Positions 11,983-24,590 are shown, counted from the stretch's first letter. The stretch: 64,000 nt of DNA from Euphorbia lathyris (GCF_963576675.1 NC_088918.1:40581501-40645500); one strand, 5' to 3'. Made by a program: numbers and translations. The notes: a model not told the origin generated them from the letters alone.

Positions 11983-13401
11983 ATGGAAACCAAAGGGCAT
12001 GTATTGATGCAGAAATATGAAATTGGCAAATTGTTGGGCCAAGGAACATTTGCGAGGGTCCACCATGCAAGGGATCTTCGAAATGGAAGGAGTGTTGCTA
12101 TCAAGATCATTGACAAAGAGAAGGTATTTAAGGTTGGAATGATTGAGCAGATTAAGCGCGAAATTTCTGTGATGAGACTGATTAGACATCCAAATGTTGT
12201 AGAACTTTATGAGGTTTTGGCCACCAAAACCAGGATTTACTTTGTTATGGAATATGTTAAAGGTGGTGAGTTGTTCAACAAGGTAGCCAAAGGGAAGCTA
12301 AGGGAGGATGTGGCTCGGAAATATTTTCAACAGCTTATCAGTGCAGTTGATTATTGCCATAGTAGAGGAGTCTGTCACCGTGATTTGAAACCTGAAAATC
12401 TGTTGTTGGATGAGAATGGGAATCTGAAGGTTTCAGATTTTGGATTAAGCTCCCTTGCAGAATGTAAGCGTCAAGATGGTTTGCTCCATACTACATGTGG
12501 GACTCCTGCATATGTTGCTCCAGAAGTGATAATCCGAAAAGGATATGATGGATCGAAAGCTGATATTTGGTCTTGTGGAGTGATCTTATTTGTTCTGATG
12601 GCAGGATATCTACCATTCCATGATACGAATCTCATGGAGATGTATAAGAAGATTGGGAAAGCTGAGTTTAAATTCCCCAATTGGTTTCCACCTGAAGTAC
12701 GCAAGCTTCTATCAAAGATCCTGGATCCAAACCCTAAAAAAAGAATATCCATGGCGAAAATAATGGAAAACTATTGGTTCTGTAAGGGGCTAGAATCCCG
12801 ACCTCTTGTTGTTGAGATGGAGACAAAAGAACCAGCTCCTCTAGTAGGCTGTGATGCAATATTCAATGAGAATGAGAGTAGCTGCACTTTGACAGAGTCG
12901 AAGCAAGAAGTGGTGAAGCCTTGTAACTTGAATGCCTTTGATATCATCTCCTACTCTTCTGGTTTTGACTTGTCCGGCTTGTTTGAAGAGAAATATAAAA
13001 AGAAAGAAGTCCGGTTCACTGCAAACAAGCCAGTGGCAGTTATCATCTCGAAACTTGAAGAAATTGCCAAGGGTTTGAGGCTGAAAATAAAGAAGCGGGA
13101 TGGCGGGTTATTAAAAATGGAGGGTACAAAAGCAGGAAGGAAAGGAGTATTGGGCGTTGATGCAGAAATCTTTGAGATCACACCTGTTTTCCATTTGGTG
13201 GAAATGAAAAAATCGAGTGGAGATACAATGGAATATGAGAAGGTATTGAAAGAAGAGATCAGACCTGGACTGAAGGATGTTGTTTGGAGTTGGCAAGGAG
13301 AGCAGCAGCAGCAGCAGCAGGTAGAACCAGAACCAGAACAAGAACAAGAACAACCGGAGCCACAACCGTCTCATCCTTATGCATTAAATGTTATACCATG
13401 A
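11983..13401 (+). CDS. CBL-interacting protein kinase (CIPK2/CIPK10-like)
   Basis: A 472-residue Ser/Thr kinase of the SnRK3/CIPK family, which is activated by calcineurin B-like calcium sensors to phosphorylate transporters and other targets. The kinase domain spans about residues 12-266: glycine loop GQGTFARV (19-26), catalytic Lys41 in [12 protein letters not shown] with Asp134, DFG 152-154, activation-loop Thr170/171, APE 179-181. The regulatory half has the NAF motif (NAF 317-319, in [19 protein letters not shown]) that binds CBLs, then a PPI-like segment (about 345-400). The coding region has no intron, as in one large CIPK clade. It resembles Arabidopsis CIPK2 most closely by eye. The C-terminus is unusual: WSWQGE is followed by six glutamines encoded by (CAG)6 and a P/E/Q-rich tail. 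The start is the first in-frame ATG and precedes the glycine loop by the usual distance. Confidence 0.93.
   Translation: METKGHVLMQKYEIGKLLGQGTFARVHHARDLRNGRSVAIKIIDKEKVFKVGMIEQIKREISVMRLIRHPNVVELYEVLATKTRIYFVMEYVKGGELFNKVAKGKLREDVARKYFQQLISAVDYCHSRGVCHRDLKPENLLLDENGNLKVSDFGLSSLAECKRQDGLLHTTCGTPAYVAPEVIIRKGYDGSKADIWSCGVILFVLMAGYLPFHDTNLMEMYKKIGKAEFKFPNWFPPEVRKLLSKILDPNPKKRISMAKIMENYWFCKGLESRPLVVEMETKEPAPLVGCDAIFNENESSCTLTESKQEVVKPCNLNAFDIISYSSGFDLSGLFEEKYKKKEVRFTANKPVAVIISKLEEIAKGLRLKIKKRDGGLLKMEGTKAGRKGVLGVDAEIFEITPVFHLVEMKKSSGDTMEYEKVLKEEIRPGLKDVVWSWQGEQQQQQQVEPEPEQEQEQPEPQPSHPYALNVIP
13303..13320 (+). repeat. (CAG)6 microsatellite inside the CIPK coding region
   Basis: Six consecutive CAG codons encode Gln441-446 and are followed by GAA/CCA/CAA-rich codons ([12 protein letters not shown]). 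Pure CAG use makes length variation between alleles likely. Confidence 0.9.
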
Positions 13402-13775
13402 AATGTTGGCAGCAACAATGCAGCTCCAGTTCTTGCAACCATGACATTTCGCAGTTATTGTGTACTTTCTTTCTTTATTGCCTTTGTTGAAAAAGCGTTT
13501 ATCATTGTGAGTCTTAAGTATATATAACCTATTGGTATTGTTGGAAGTATGCTTTAATTAGATGTGTGTTCTGTTTGTTGGCTGAATTTAAGCATATTCA
13601 TATTCAGCACCTGTAACTTCTTAGCCTTGTTTGAACAACAATTATCAATTTGAGTCCAGAATACTTTAATTAAGATGTTTTCTGTTTTCTGGCTGAATTT
13701 AATCATATACCACTCATCATGTGGTATTGTTTTGATTTGTGAATATCACCATTGAATAAAAGACTATTTTAGCCT
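13402..13775 (+). other. CIPK 3' untranslated region
   Basis: T-rich sequence with a local direct repeat: a block containing TTTAATTA, TTCTGTTT and GGCTGAATTTAA occurs near 13552-13592 and again near 13664-13702. A candidate polyadenylation signal GAATAAAA lies at about 13753. The exact 3' end is not visible. Confidence 0.45.
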
Positions 13776-14049
13776 TCTCTTATATGGTCCATATGTTTTA
13801 GTTGCATCTTTCCTTTATTTCTTTTTGTGATTCTGAAAATACTTGTCATTTTAAAAACAAGTATGTCCTTACATTTGATGTTGATAATAATATAATTAAC
13901 AAAGTGATTTGTCTTCTGAAAATGTTAATTATATTTTAGTGTAACACTATAATTAAAACATTTCAATAACTTTTTGTTTTTAGCACAAAGGAGCAGATAA
14001 CAATTAAAATCATTTATAGATGGCTTGAAATAGAACTTGTCCATAATGC
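13776..14049. other. Intergenic AT-rich DNA
   Basis: No gene or clear element is seen in this stretch. Confidence 0.4.
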
Positions 14050-14385
14050 TTGATTGACAACCTAAACTTTTAAAGTGTTCTTATAGTCCCTATCAACTTT
14101 CATTCATAAAATGTCCAGTTAGCTCCTTGAACTTGTGTAAAATGTAATCAATTAATTACGCAATTGCAAAAAAGTAAATTAAATGCGTAAGATGTATTGC
14201 ACGCATCTTAAAATAAGTAAAATGACCAAAGTCGGGGTAATGTGATGCGGCTTACTTTTTTGCACCTAAATGATTAATTGATTACGTTTTACGCAAGTTT
14301 AGGGGGGCTAACTAAACATTTTATATAAGTTGAAGGGGCTATCGAGATACTTTAAAAATTCAGAAGGTCAATCAACTGTTTTGGG
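14050..14385. mobile_element. Foldback MITE-like inverted repeat
   Basis: The left arm (GACAACCTAAACTTTTAAAGTGTTC ... TAGTTAGCTCC-like ... GTAATCAATTAAT) is mirrored by the right arm (ATTAATTGATTACG ... GGGGCTAACTAAACATTTTAT ... GATACTTTAAAAATTCAGAAGGTCAA). Arms of roughly 120 bp can pair with gaps. There is no coding capacity. No certain target duplication was found, so class is unassigned. Confidence 0.5.
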
Positions 14386-14509
14386 CAAATTCAAGGAGGC
14401 AAGCGGTGTATTAAGCCTTTATAGATTCATGCACACATAAAAAAAAAGGAAAATTATGTTTTGCAATATGGCATTTTTATTTTGTTGTTTTGACCTTTAG
14501 TGAATAAAT

Positions 14510-14791
14510 GATACATCATCTATTTCAAAATAATTGTCACATTTGACCAAATCACACATATTAAGAAAATGATTTGCATTAAATTTATGGAACATAGACT
14601 ATAATATTTTTTTATCTCTCTTTATTAATAATTCTCATTTTGTATGTACTCATTAAATTGAGCCACTCTCCATACATTGAAAATTTAAAATAACAAAAAA
14701 TCCAATTAATAGTAAGTTCGTTAATAAAAAGGTAAAATAAGAAAAAGTTACATGGAAACTATTAACAATTATTTTAAAATGAGTAGGGTGG
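14510..14791. mobile_element. Decayed Stowaway-like MITE
   Basis: The left end contains TCTATTTCAAAATAATTGTCAC and the right end CAATTATTTTAAAATGAGTAGGG. Both are recognisable versions of the CTCCCTCYGTTYCAAAATAATTGTC ends of Stowaway (Tc1/mariner) MITEs. The TA target duplication is no longer clear. Confidence 0.5.
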
Positions 14792-15066
14792 AAGTTCAAA
14801 TATTGACTTAAAGTATCAAGTAAACAATTGATTTATTGTAAGAAATTTTATTTAACATTATTAATATTTAATTGTTTTTACCGACCTAAATATGTAACTT
14901 GTTCTTTCGATTATGCACGTTTATGCTTTGAATTTCATCAATTTCTCCGAACTTCTCTATGCATTTATGATCATGACCATGTATGAAGTTCGATATTACA
15001 TCATCAGCACATAATTTGTCCATCGAAACAGCCAAACCATCAAGACATTATTTGTGTATCAGTTGT

Positions 15067-15230
15067 TACGAACTCTTCCTGAAATGATAAAAGAAAATGC
15101 ATTCATATGGTAAAAAAAATAACAAACAAAAATCAATTCGAACTTGATAGCTTCGTTATAAATCCTTCCTCAAATGATTAAAAAAAAAATACATTCATAT
15201 GTTAAAAAAAATAACAAACAAAAATCGATT
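15067..15230. repeat. Imperfect tandem duplication, about 86-bp period
   Basis: The block containing TTCCTgAAATGAT..AAAA..TRCATTCATATG followed by AACAAACAAAAATC occurs near 15072 and near 15163. It is noncoding. Confidence 0.6.
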
Positions 15231-15781
15231 CAGAAAATCATATTCACATTGGCTTAAAGTGATTGGAAGTTAAGAAAAAAAAACGTACAACATAAGACAA
15301 ATGAATATGTATGATTAATAATGTGGATTACTAAACCTAGCTACCATTTCCCACCCCTAGCCCCGTGAAAAGACGAAATTGCCCTTTCAACAAATTCACT
15401 CATCTTCTCAAATTTTCAAATCCTCTCGAAAATACAAAAAACACAAACTCTCTAAAATCTAATCCGGACTAATTTGGTAAAGAAAAAACATGGGAAATGA
15501 CTAATGATACGTAATTTTGTTCAAAATATGTTTTATTTACGATTGTTGTAAGTAAAATCGAATGATTTTTTAAAAATCAACTTTTCGGTGTCAGGGCATG
15601 TGAAGAATATGCCTCCACCACACTCATCCTTCTTCTCTTTTTCTATCGTCGGTGTTCATCTCCGTCATTTCAGTCCACTGCTCTCCTCCTCATACGACTT
15701 TTCTTCTCTCAACAAGTTTGAGACTTACCGTGTATCTACTTTCTATAAGTGATAATAGATCTTTCGTATTCTCTGAGTAAA

Positions 15782-15786
15782 AGTTG
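15782..15786. repeat. Copia target duplication, left copy (AAAGT)
   Basis: AAAGT sits directly outside the left LTR and is repeated at 28542-28546. Confidence 0.9.
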
Positions 15787-16041
15787 TTGAATGTATAGTT
15801 TGATATACAGAGATAATATGGAGATAGAGAGAGAAGTAATATACACAATAATGTTTGAATCACTTTGAATGGTATTGGCTCTAAGGCCTTGTATTTATAG
15901 TGAGACAAATGGAGTTTGTATAGGAATACAATATGTAAGTATAAGAGTATTGAAACTCTACCTAGCTAGTAATATAGACAAATTGGAACTCTAACTAGAT
16001 AGGAATCTATTTACAGGATAATAGGAATATTATCTCTAACA
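15787..16041 (-). repeat. Copia 3' LTR
   Basis: On the minus strand it starts TGTTAGAGATAATATTCC and ends CATTCAACA. It matches the LTR at 28285-28541 along its whole length. In the element's orientation it is the downstream LTR. Confidence 0.92.
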
Positions 16042-16058
16042 CCCCCCTCCCCCCTCAA
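16042..16058 (-). promoter_or_regulatory. Copia polypurine tract
   Basis: On the minus strand GAGGGGGGAGGGGGG lies immediately upstream of the 3' LTR start. This is the expected primer for plus-strand DNA synthesis. Confidence 0.85.
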
Positions 16059-16059
16059 G

Positions 16060-17677
16060 CCGATGGCGGGTATGAACAAAGAGTCGAGAGCGGAGCATCG
16101 TGAAGCGAGCAGGAGCTAGCGGCTTAGTAAGGATATCTGCAACTTGATCATCAGTCGGAATGAATCGAAAGCTGAGAAATCCATTTTGCACTAGTTCACG
16201 AACAAAATGATAATCAAGCTCTATGTGCTTCGCACGAGCATGGAATACTGGATTTGAAGTGAGATGTTATCACACCACAATTGAACCAGAGTGGGTAGAG
16301 AGAAGCCCAGATCCAAGAGAAGTGATTTAAACCAGAGAAGCTCTGCCGTGGCATTGGCTACTGCCTTGTATTCACTCTCGGTGGAGGATTGAGCTATTGT
16401 TGGTTGTTTGTGAGTCTGCCATGATACAATGCTGGATCCAAGGTAGACACAAAATGCACCCGTAGATCTTCTATCATCAGGACACCCTCCCCAATCACTA
16501 TCTGAGTAGCAATGAATGTGATCCAGTGGTTTGATGGACATGACTATCCCAAAGTCAGATGTGCCTTGAATGTAACGCAGGACCCTCTTCACTCCTTTCA
16601 ATGTTCATCAGTTGGACAGTGCAGAAATTGGCATAGTTTGTTAACCGCAAATGCAATGTCAGGACGAGTGAATGTTAAATATTGAAGTGCTCCCACAATG
16701 CTTCTGTATTCATCTCCGGAGGACAAGCTGATGCCAAGATCTTTGGAAAGTGTTGGTGTGGTAGCCATAGGAGTTGATGTTGGTTTCAAGTCAATCATGT
16801 TTACTCTGTCGAAGATGTCAGCCACATACTTGGCCTGACATAAGTGAATGCCATCTTTCTCATATCTTATCTCGATTCCTAGAAAGTATTCTGCTTTACC
16901 AAGGTTACAAATGGGAAACTCTTGTTCAATGGCTGCAATTGTGTTAGTGATGTGTGTAGGATTATTACCTGTGATGAGGATGTCATCAACATAGCACAAA
17001 AGGTAAGTCTTTTCAGTTTCGGTGCGTCTGATGAAAAGAGAGTTGTCAGCCTGTGACATCTTGTACCCAAGTGAGAGTAGGAATGTTCGAAGCCGTGTGA
17101 ACCATTCTCGTGGTGCTTGCTTTAACCCATAGAGACTCTTTTTGAGAAGACATACATGATCTGGTATGTCACTATCTCGGAACCCTTGTGGTTGTTCCAT
17201 ATAGATTGTCTCGGATAAGTTTCCATGGAGAAACACATTAGAGACGTCAAGTTGATTGATGAACCAGTTATTTGCTGCTGCAATGGCAAAGACAGAACGA
17301 ATAGTCGTAGCTTTGATCACAGGACTGAATGTCCCTTTGTAGTCAATACCAGCTTTCTGAGTGAATCCCTGTGCTACTAGTCGAGCTTTGTATCGATTAA
17401 TGGTTCCATCTGACTTCTTCTTTGTGCGAAAGAGCCACCTGGAGGTGATTACATGTTGATCATGTGGTCGTGGAACAAGTTGACAGGTGCCATTGTCAAT
17501 AAGAGCTTGAATCTCGTCAGACATTGTCATGCGCCATTCGGGTTGTTTGTTGGCTTTGCTAAAACACGTGGGGTCCACTGTGCCATTTGGATGTGTAGCT
17601 AGAAGTCCCTCAAAACGCCCTCTCGAATGAAGAGACGACTGTCGAAGTTGCATATAATGTTGACGTCGACCAATCAT
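16060..17677 (-). pseudogene. Copia reverse transcriptase and RNase H
   Basis: The minus frame 17677-16598 carries WRMTMSDEIQAL, RYKARLVAQGF, QLDVSNVFLHG, LYGLKQAPREWF and the catalytic YVDDILITG, all typical of Ty1-copia RT. A frame change near 16600 leads to the RNase H part (RYIQGTSDFG, DWGGCPDDRRSTGAFCV, SSTESEYKAVANATAEL). A second shift near 16255 leads to the usual end of the polyprotein (ADILTKPL near 16130). Replacement of the usual QMDVxNAFLHG by QLDVSNVFLHG is conservative. The two shifts make a functional polyprotein unlikely. Confidence 0.9.
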
Positions 17678-19104
17678 GGATGCAGTGCGAGACCGGGGTC
17701 TTGTAGTAGGAACAAGAGCAGGTGGTCAGCTTCATGAGGAGGAGACTGTGTTTGTGGCATGATGTGTTGTTCATGAGGTGTTGTAGTTGCTGCATCTGGT
17801 ATGGCAGGTGTGTCATTGTCAAAGGAATCAACCGCTGTAGCAGAATTGTTATGAGGAACTAGTGTTGATGCAGTTGCGATGACTGGTGACAGAATTTGAC
17901 GTGGATCAATGTTTGTTACTTCAGAGTCAGAGGGAGCTTTTGGGGTACTAGGATTAGGCCCAGAGTGGACAGGTGTGGTTGGTTGGGAACAAGGAACCAA
18001 ATGTGAAGGAGATAATATAGGATTGGGAATAGAGAAATTACCTGGATACGGGCCGAGTAGTGACGGGAGTTGAGATGATGTGCTTACCCCCGAGTTGCTA
18101 GATGAAGATGGTGATGCAGTGGCTGTTGAAGCAGGAAACACATCTTCACTATGTTGAACAAATTTACAGATGTATATATGTCTGGTGGCATACTCAAGAC
18201 AGATATCCCTAGAGTGATTCTCCGATGGACCAAGGTAGACACACAACTTAGAACGAAAATCAAATTTATGCTGATTGTATGGGCGAAGGAGAGGATAGAT
18301 GCCACTTTCAAAGATACACAATGCCTTATAGGCAGGTTGTTTCTTATAAAACAGGAAATAAGGAGATTTGTTTTTGAGAACTTTGGTGGGTAGATATATA
18401 GTTGATTAGCCTAATGCTGTGAATTATGGCATAGTTTCGGAATTTTAGAGGCAAAGATGCATTGGCTAACAGAGTAAAGCAAGTATCAACAACATGTCTA
18501 ATTTTTCTCTCAGTTATACCATTTTGTGCATGAGTGTGAGGGCACACAATTTTGTGTATGATGCCATGTCTTTTGAAAAAAGGTTGTAATTTTTGAAATT
18601 CTCCCCCAAGATCTGAATAGATATTCTTAACCCTTGCACTATACTGATTAGAAATCATGGCATAAAAGTCACAACAGGTTGAAAAACATCACTCTTGTTC
18701 TTTAAACAAAACACTCATCCAAATCTACTGAATTCATCAATAATAATTAAGAAATGACGGTGACCAAGTCAAGAAACGACTAGAGCTGGTCCCCAAACAT
18801 CCAGATGTAAGTTTTCAAAAATAAATGTGCTAGAGCGACTAATAGAAGGTAAAGAGCATCTAGCAAGCTTGCCTAAATGACAAAAAGAGCAATTGCTAAC
18901 TAGATTTGAAGAGGATAGATTGTTGCCTTTGAGAACTGTACTGACTGTCTGATTCTGACAATGTCCAAGTCATGCATGCCACCTTTCGAAAGACACCTTC
19001 TCTCCTACAAGCGCCTCCTTCAGGGTGGGTGTAAGCACATATAACCCATCTTTACTCGGGCCGCGTGATGGGATTTCCCCAGTTGTTTGGTCCTTCACAA
19101 GAAA
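17674..19104 (-). pseudogene. Copia integrase
   Basis: Minus-strand sequence encodes the GAG-pre-integrase/zinc-binding region (RWHA near 18985, CSFCHLGK near 18885) and the core with SDLGGEF near 18600 and HTHAQNGITERK near 18525. A Ser/Pro-rich linker towards RT follows (18321-17674). Stops and frame changes occur near 18690 and 18335. The N-terminal edge coincides with the CACTA insertion at 19105-19107. Confidence 0.85.
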
Positions 19105-19107
19105 ATG
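19105..19107. repeat. CACTA target duplication, left copy (ATG)
   Basis: ATG precedes the CACTA terminus and is repeated at 26340-26342. A 3-bp duplication is diagnostic of CACTA/EnSpm elements. Confidence 0.85.
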
Positions 19108-19750
19108 CACTACACCATAGAATGCCTATTGCAACGATGCTGATTCGTTACGTTTGGCACCGAAAACTGTTGCGTTGTGGCAAAAAATGGCCGAAGGCAA
19201 CGATTTTGGTCAATTTATTTTCGTTGGTTAATTCACGGTTGCCTTTTCTCTCAAAGGCAACGAAAATATTCACTAATGCAACAATGAAGATATCGTTGCT
19301 TTTGGTTTGAGTAAGTGCAACGGTTAAAGGATACAACTAAAAGGCAACGAAACATAAACCGAAATGCAACGATTTTATTATTACTAATCGTTGCCTTTAG
19401 TTTGAAGCCAACACTATTTCGGATTAAAAGCAACGGTATTTTATAGTGAGGCAACGATTTTTTAACCATTAGCAACAACTAATGTTATACAAATGCAACG
19501 ACATTTTTTTCTAAGGCAACAATTATTTTTCTAAATCAACGGTTTTTGGTAGTAAAAGCAACACAGTTTTATAGCAAAGGCAATGAATTTAATTTATAGC
19601 AACGATGTTTCTCTTACAAATGCAACATTTTATAGCATTATGGCAACGATTTTCATTTACTAATGCAACGATGTTTAGAACAGGGGGCAACAATGTTTTG
19701 TTTAGAAGGCAACGATGTTGTAACATAAAGGCAACGATGATATTTATAAT
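19108..19750. repeat. Left subterminal GCAACG repeats of the CACTA element
   Basis: The words GCAACG, GGCAACGATTTT and CGTTGC recur at short intervals through about 640 bp in both orientations. In CACTA elements such subterminal arrays bind the TNPA-type protein. Confidence 0.85.
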
Positions 19751-20004
19751 ATTCCAAAAGGCAACACCTGTTTAAATAAGAATCCACAAACAACAAAATC
19801 CAAAAGTACCTAAATATCAACATGCAACAATACCTAAATAATAAAATCACAAATCCTAAAGTATCATCACAAGCATAAATAAATCAATATAGTTCATTCT
19901 TCACTTCCTCTCTATTTTCATTCTTCACTTCGTCTATGGTTTCCTCTCTGATTTCCATTTTGAATTGCTCTTTTGCATCTTCAGACATGAGGTCCTTACT
20001 CGTA

Positions 20005-20180
20005 TTAGTTGAAGATTCGTCTTTTACTTGTAGTAGTTGAATATTCGACACTCCTATAACCTTTTGGTTTCTTCATGGTGCCTATTCTGCCAACTAGATA
20101 TTCACGACCATAAGATGACGAGCCTCCAAATATTTCATCAAACTGCGCAATGTTTTCCCCGACAGATGACAACTCGTTGA
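20005..20180 (-). CDS. Unidentified exon-like ORF in the CACTA element
   Basis: After an acceptor-like TTTATTTCATAG (ending at 20181) a minus-strand frame of 58 codons runs to TAA at 20005-20007. It begins NELSSVGENIAQFDEIFGG and contains SYGREYLVGRIG. I do not recognise it. It could be the last exon of the element's own TNPA-type gene, or another captured fragment. Confidence 0.3.
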
Positions 20181-21257
20181 CTATGAAATAAAAACATCAA
20201 AACAAGTAGAAGAATCTGATTTAAATAAAGTGCAGAAAGTTAGAGAAGCATCGGAGTTCTTATAACCAAGTAAAATCCAATAACCAATTAAAATCAAACA
20301 CATACATATTCTTATGATTAGCATGATTCTCTAAACAATATTCACCTCACTGGCATATAAACAGAAAACCTTACTTAAAATGGAAAATCAATGATACCTC
20401 TAATCTGCCCAACAAGAAATACAAATATTCCTTGTATGTTTGCACAAACAAGATTATACATTTAATAAAAATAACCCTATTAATCTAGGGTAAATTTAAA
20501 ATTATGAATGTGTTACCAGCCCTTAATTGGATCTAGTTGTAGGACCCTGCATCTTCAAATCAATTAGTGACCCAAACTTGGGCATTTTTCTTTCTTGTGG
20601 AACAGAAATTTAGTGCTCAATTTTAAATAACCCTACAGTCTCAAGAATAGAGTTCGATTAGAAATGTCTCCCTCTCTTTGTTGCACCATCTGCTCCTTAT
20701 AAAGGAAGTACAAGCCAAGATATGACTAATTACAAAATTTCTAGCTAGTAGAGGACGCCAGCTAACTAATAGGAAATGTAAAAATAAATATCTAATTAAG
20801 ATACAAATATGCAGCTAATAGGAGAGATAAACCTAAGCCAGTCTACTTATCTTCCTTCCCCTAAAAGTGACACTAGTTTAATTTGCATCAGATGTTTCAT
20901 CATTTAATTGTTCAAGTTGCTTGCAAAAAAATAAAGGCTTCATCTTTACTCAAGCTAAAGAAAGGAGTGATCTTAAAGAAATGCACCAAAAGTCCACCTT
21001 GAGGTATTACTAAGAGGGAAACTAACAACCTCAAAGAAAGCAAACCATTGAATGAATGGATGTAAATGAAAAGAAAAGAGAAGACTTCTAATTAATTAAC
21101 GAAACCTTTAATTGATGAGGCACTATCGTTATATCCAGCTCTACTTCCCCTGCTAAAGCTTTCAGGCAAAATTTCATTCCATTTTGGAAGACCAAAAAAA
21201 CCTCTCATCAGGTTATATTCCTATCTAATCCATATCTTTTATCGTGTTGTGAATGTG

Positions 21258-21516
21258 CAGGGTGACTTTTCTGGTAGCAGAAGCATGTTTACTCGCTGGA
21301 GCCACAAAAAATGCATATCACACAAAGTATGTTCAAAATTTCTCATGCGAAACATTGAGGAAAGGTATTTTTGTTGCTAGAGTAGTGTTTGTGGTGGCTA
21401 CAATGATTCTTAATGTATACTACTACATGTATTTCTCCAAGGCTACTGCACCTCAGGCACCACCCCACAAGGCTAACCGCACTAGTTCAAATGTTGGAAT
21501 CTTTGGCTTCGCATAG
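21258..21516 (+). pseudogene. Captured DUF1218 (fiber protein Fb34-like) exon
   Basis: Following an acceptor-like TTGTGAATGTGCAG, the plus strand encodes VTFLVAEACLLAG, AYHTKY, SCETLRKGIFVA and a YYYMYFSKA block before a stop at 21514-21516. These match in order the third and fourth membrane segments of DUF1218 proteins, a plant family of small four-helix membrane proteins. The N-terminal half of the family is missing, so this is a fragment. It lies inside the CACTA element, away from any host gene context, so capture by the transposon is the simplest reading. Confidence 0.7.
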
Positions 21517-21944
21517 AAATTTATCAATGGCATCAATCCGGATACCTAAGTTTTGCTTGCTCATTATATTATACACATCGCATGATTTAATTTAGTGATA
21601 CATAGTGCATTGTTTATTATGAATGCAACTAATCTTTCTCAACATCAAAAATCAGAATGCTACTGATTAGTACAAATTGAGCATCTAGAACAAGTATCAG
21701 AAGAAGAAATCGAAAACATAGGTCATGGAATGCCAGCAAGCATTATTGCATCATACATATTCCATTAAAAATTAAAAAACAAACAGTTGTGGACAAGGTC
21801 ATGGAATACTAACTGGTTAATATTTGCCATTTGGTACTTTTTGCATCGTGAATATTGAATGTCCCTCAAACTATGAGATAAAGAGCAAAAGAATAACATG
21901 CTAACAAGTGCAGCAAAAGAATTTCCTAACCAATTTGGATTCAG

Positions 21945-22272
21945 TGATACTGAGTTAGCCAAATATTTTACTTCAGAGAGAATCTTGTTTTGGGTTTCAT
22001 GGGATTCCAACATGATCTTCCAGGTATGAGTTAGTATGCATATTCAGGAGGATAGATGAAAAAGACACAAAAAATTAGAATGAAAATGAAACATAATCAA
22101 TCGTGTTTGATTTTTGAAGGAAGCTTCCTTACCCTTTTAACAGTTCTACTATTTGAGGCTGTAGTTCTTCATCTCTTAGTTTCTCAATTCTCTTTGAGAT
22201 GGACTCAACACTTCCAATTGCAACCAAGATCCTAGCATATAAATCTTTTACTGCAGCTCTGGTCTTATCCAC
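21945..22272 (-). pseudogene. Captured NRG2-like (DUF630/DUF632) gene fragment
   Basis: Minus strand 22272-22133 encodes VDKTRAAVKDLYARI, SVESISKRIEKLRDEELQPQ and VELLKG, then a donor GTAAGG. About 100 bp further, WKIMLESHETQNKIL follows (around 22025-21980). The sequence KTRAAVKDLxxRIxVAIxxVxSISKRIEKLRDEELQPQ, an intron, then WKxMLExH is characteristic of DUF632 in NRG2/bZIP-like plant proteins, so the fragment retains an intron. Both ends are cut off. It lies antisense to the DUF1218 fragment in the same transposon. Confidence 0.7.
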
Positions 22273-22275
22273 GGT

Positions 22276-24590
22276 AAGTTCATCTCCTCCGACATGTTAT
22301 TCTTTTGGCACAGACAAATACCTATTATTTATTGGCAGAAGAAACTCTATTATTGCATCAAGGAAAACCTTTAAAACTCAATCCTGAAACCTTAAGAAAA
22401 GGAATACAACATCTTTAGTTGAGGATGCAATAAACATTGAAACAAGAAATGATATGGATCGCCAGTGTATGTAGCTTGTGAACTTCATGATATGATCTAG
22501 TTTGCTCTTTGTGGCTAAATTTACTCTGCTTTCTCATTATTAGAAGAAATCTGTATCAAGTTAACAATTGGGAAGTTTGCATATCCAATCTGTGATTTAG
22601 GATTTGACAATTCAAGGACTAGCTATATATGTAAAACATTAAGTCATTGACGAAATAGTATTGTTATCTATGCTAGGAAGGCATAGCAGAGCATCACAGG
22701 GTAGTCATTTGTAAAAATCAAGCCTAGAGCATTGAATACTTTTTCTCACTAAATAGTCCACAAAGTTGCAAAAGTAGATGAATTCAAGCAATTTAATAAA
22801 CCTTGACTTCTTCCTAGAGCTTCTTTTCCCAAGCATGTTATTCTTTTGGCATAGACAAATACCAAACCTACAAACTCTTACAGGGAATTCAGTTAAGTGA
22901 ATAAGGGCCATTTGGTTAATCTTATTCTTTTGCTGTACTTGTTACCTTGTTCGATTGATAGATGTTGATCACTCTCCCTTCAGTGTTCTCGCACCTAGCT
23001 TATAAGAGACTAAAGGTTCGTACTGGTCGAGGGCAGTTATACAAGTTGACTACCACCCAGTTCTGCCATGTGTATTGGGAGTATAATGTTCTACGTGTGA
23101 ATGATCTCTCAAAGACATTTAGCGGGCTTAAATGTCATTACAGGTAAGAAGGCATGGGTACATTTACTTTAGAATTGCATACAAAGGAGAAAAACAAATC
23201 CTTATTCTAGAACAAGGCATAGGCATTTCCAATTTATATCATCTGATTTGGGTAATTTGCATCTTGTTTTTCTTGTGTGATATATGTTCTTTCCTTTAAC
23301 ATAAGAAATTTTTATAAAATTTTGTCATTAACCTTAGCAAGTTGGAGCAATTTTGGCCTAGACAAGGATACATGGAGCAATTTTTGGTTCAGTTGGCCTA
23401 GATAAAATTCACAGATTCTACAGAGTTTAGAATGCAATAAAATTACCTCCGAAGGAAAATCAAAAGCAGAAAGGAGAAAATTGAAGAGAAAGTGGGTTTT
23501 TGTACCCATAGAGTCTAGGAGAAAGAGGTTGAAGAAATGACTGAAACACCAGTTTGTAAAATGGGGTCTGCTGTTAATGTTTGTAATGTTGGCGTGTGAT
23601 CATCAAAATCTCAAATATGCATATATTGAAAAGAATAAATGCCTAATAATTATGCCCTATACGCCCAATAAACAACTTGAGCTTAGATGAATGATCATAG
23701 GAAAAAATAATAATAATATGAGAACTAGTCCTCTTGAAGTATACCAAAAGGTGTTTAAGCAAATTAAAAGGTATTTGCCTATGCTGTACCAAAAAAAATG
23801 TATGTCCTACATTAAAGGGGCATGTGAAGAACTGAACATCACAATCGGGGAAAAAGTCAGCATAATGATGCAATTTAAAGATAAATTAACTAGGCTTTCT
23901 TATAATAGGCTTGAGCTACATATGGATAGGCTACTAAATTGTATGGAACCTATGGCCAAAATTCAGCTCTCTTCCCTGTGCTCTTCACTTTCTTTAGTAT
24001 CTTGTTTGGCTCTATATACCTACTCACTATTGATTTGCTTTGCTTTCTGTTCACATCCACTATCATTAAGAAAAAAAATTCATGAACTGTGTGCAATTAG
24101 TTCCTTAATGTACCAATTCAACTAATATAATTAAGTAGCTATTAACATTTAATAGAGGTAACTAGATTAGCCAATTGGCTCATTCACAATCTTTAGTTAG
24201 AGGTTGTGTTTGGTTTGGTGCATTTATGCTACAAATTGATGGATATTCTTAACAAGCAGGATAAAATAGATGTCTTTTTTACTATTCTCAATAACTAGAT
24301 TACATATCAGTTTCTGTTGAAATAAAACTATACAAAGTCATTAAGTTGATAGCAACTTAGTAGAAGTCAAATTCATTGTTCATGGAGTATAGTGTTTCCT
24401 TAAATAATTGTGACAAAATATAAATAGAAACCGAATAGAAATGGCATTAATCCACTAAGATTAACCCATTAAATAGCATATTTACTTTCCTTCAAACCTT
24501 TAATTATCACAAATCTGAAAAATGAAGCCCAGATGCGTCAAAATTTTAGAAACCCAAATTTTATAATAATTGCAAATGGATACGAGAGGT
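22276..24590. other. CACTA internal DNA without recognisable genes
   Basis: Short ORFs occur, the longest being 23691-24125 on the plus strand (144 codons), but none shows a domain I recognise and none has clear splice support. Some may be further captured fragments. Confidence 0.35.

Noticed and set aside
13111..13490. ORFs in other frames across the 3' end of the CIPK gene
   Set aside because: They arise from the CAG/CTG repeat and overlap a well supported kinase.
23691..24125. 144-codon ORF considered as a further captured gene
   Set aside because: No recognisable motif and no clear splice borders; kept only as unassigned CACTA interior.
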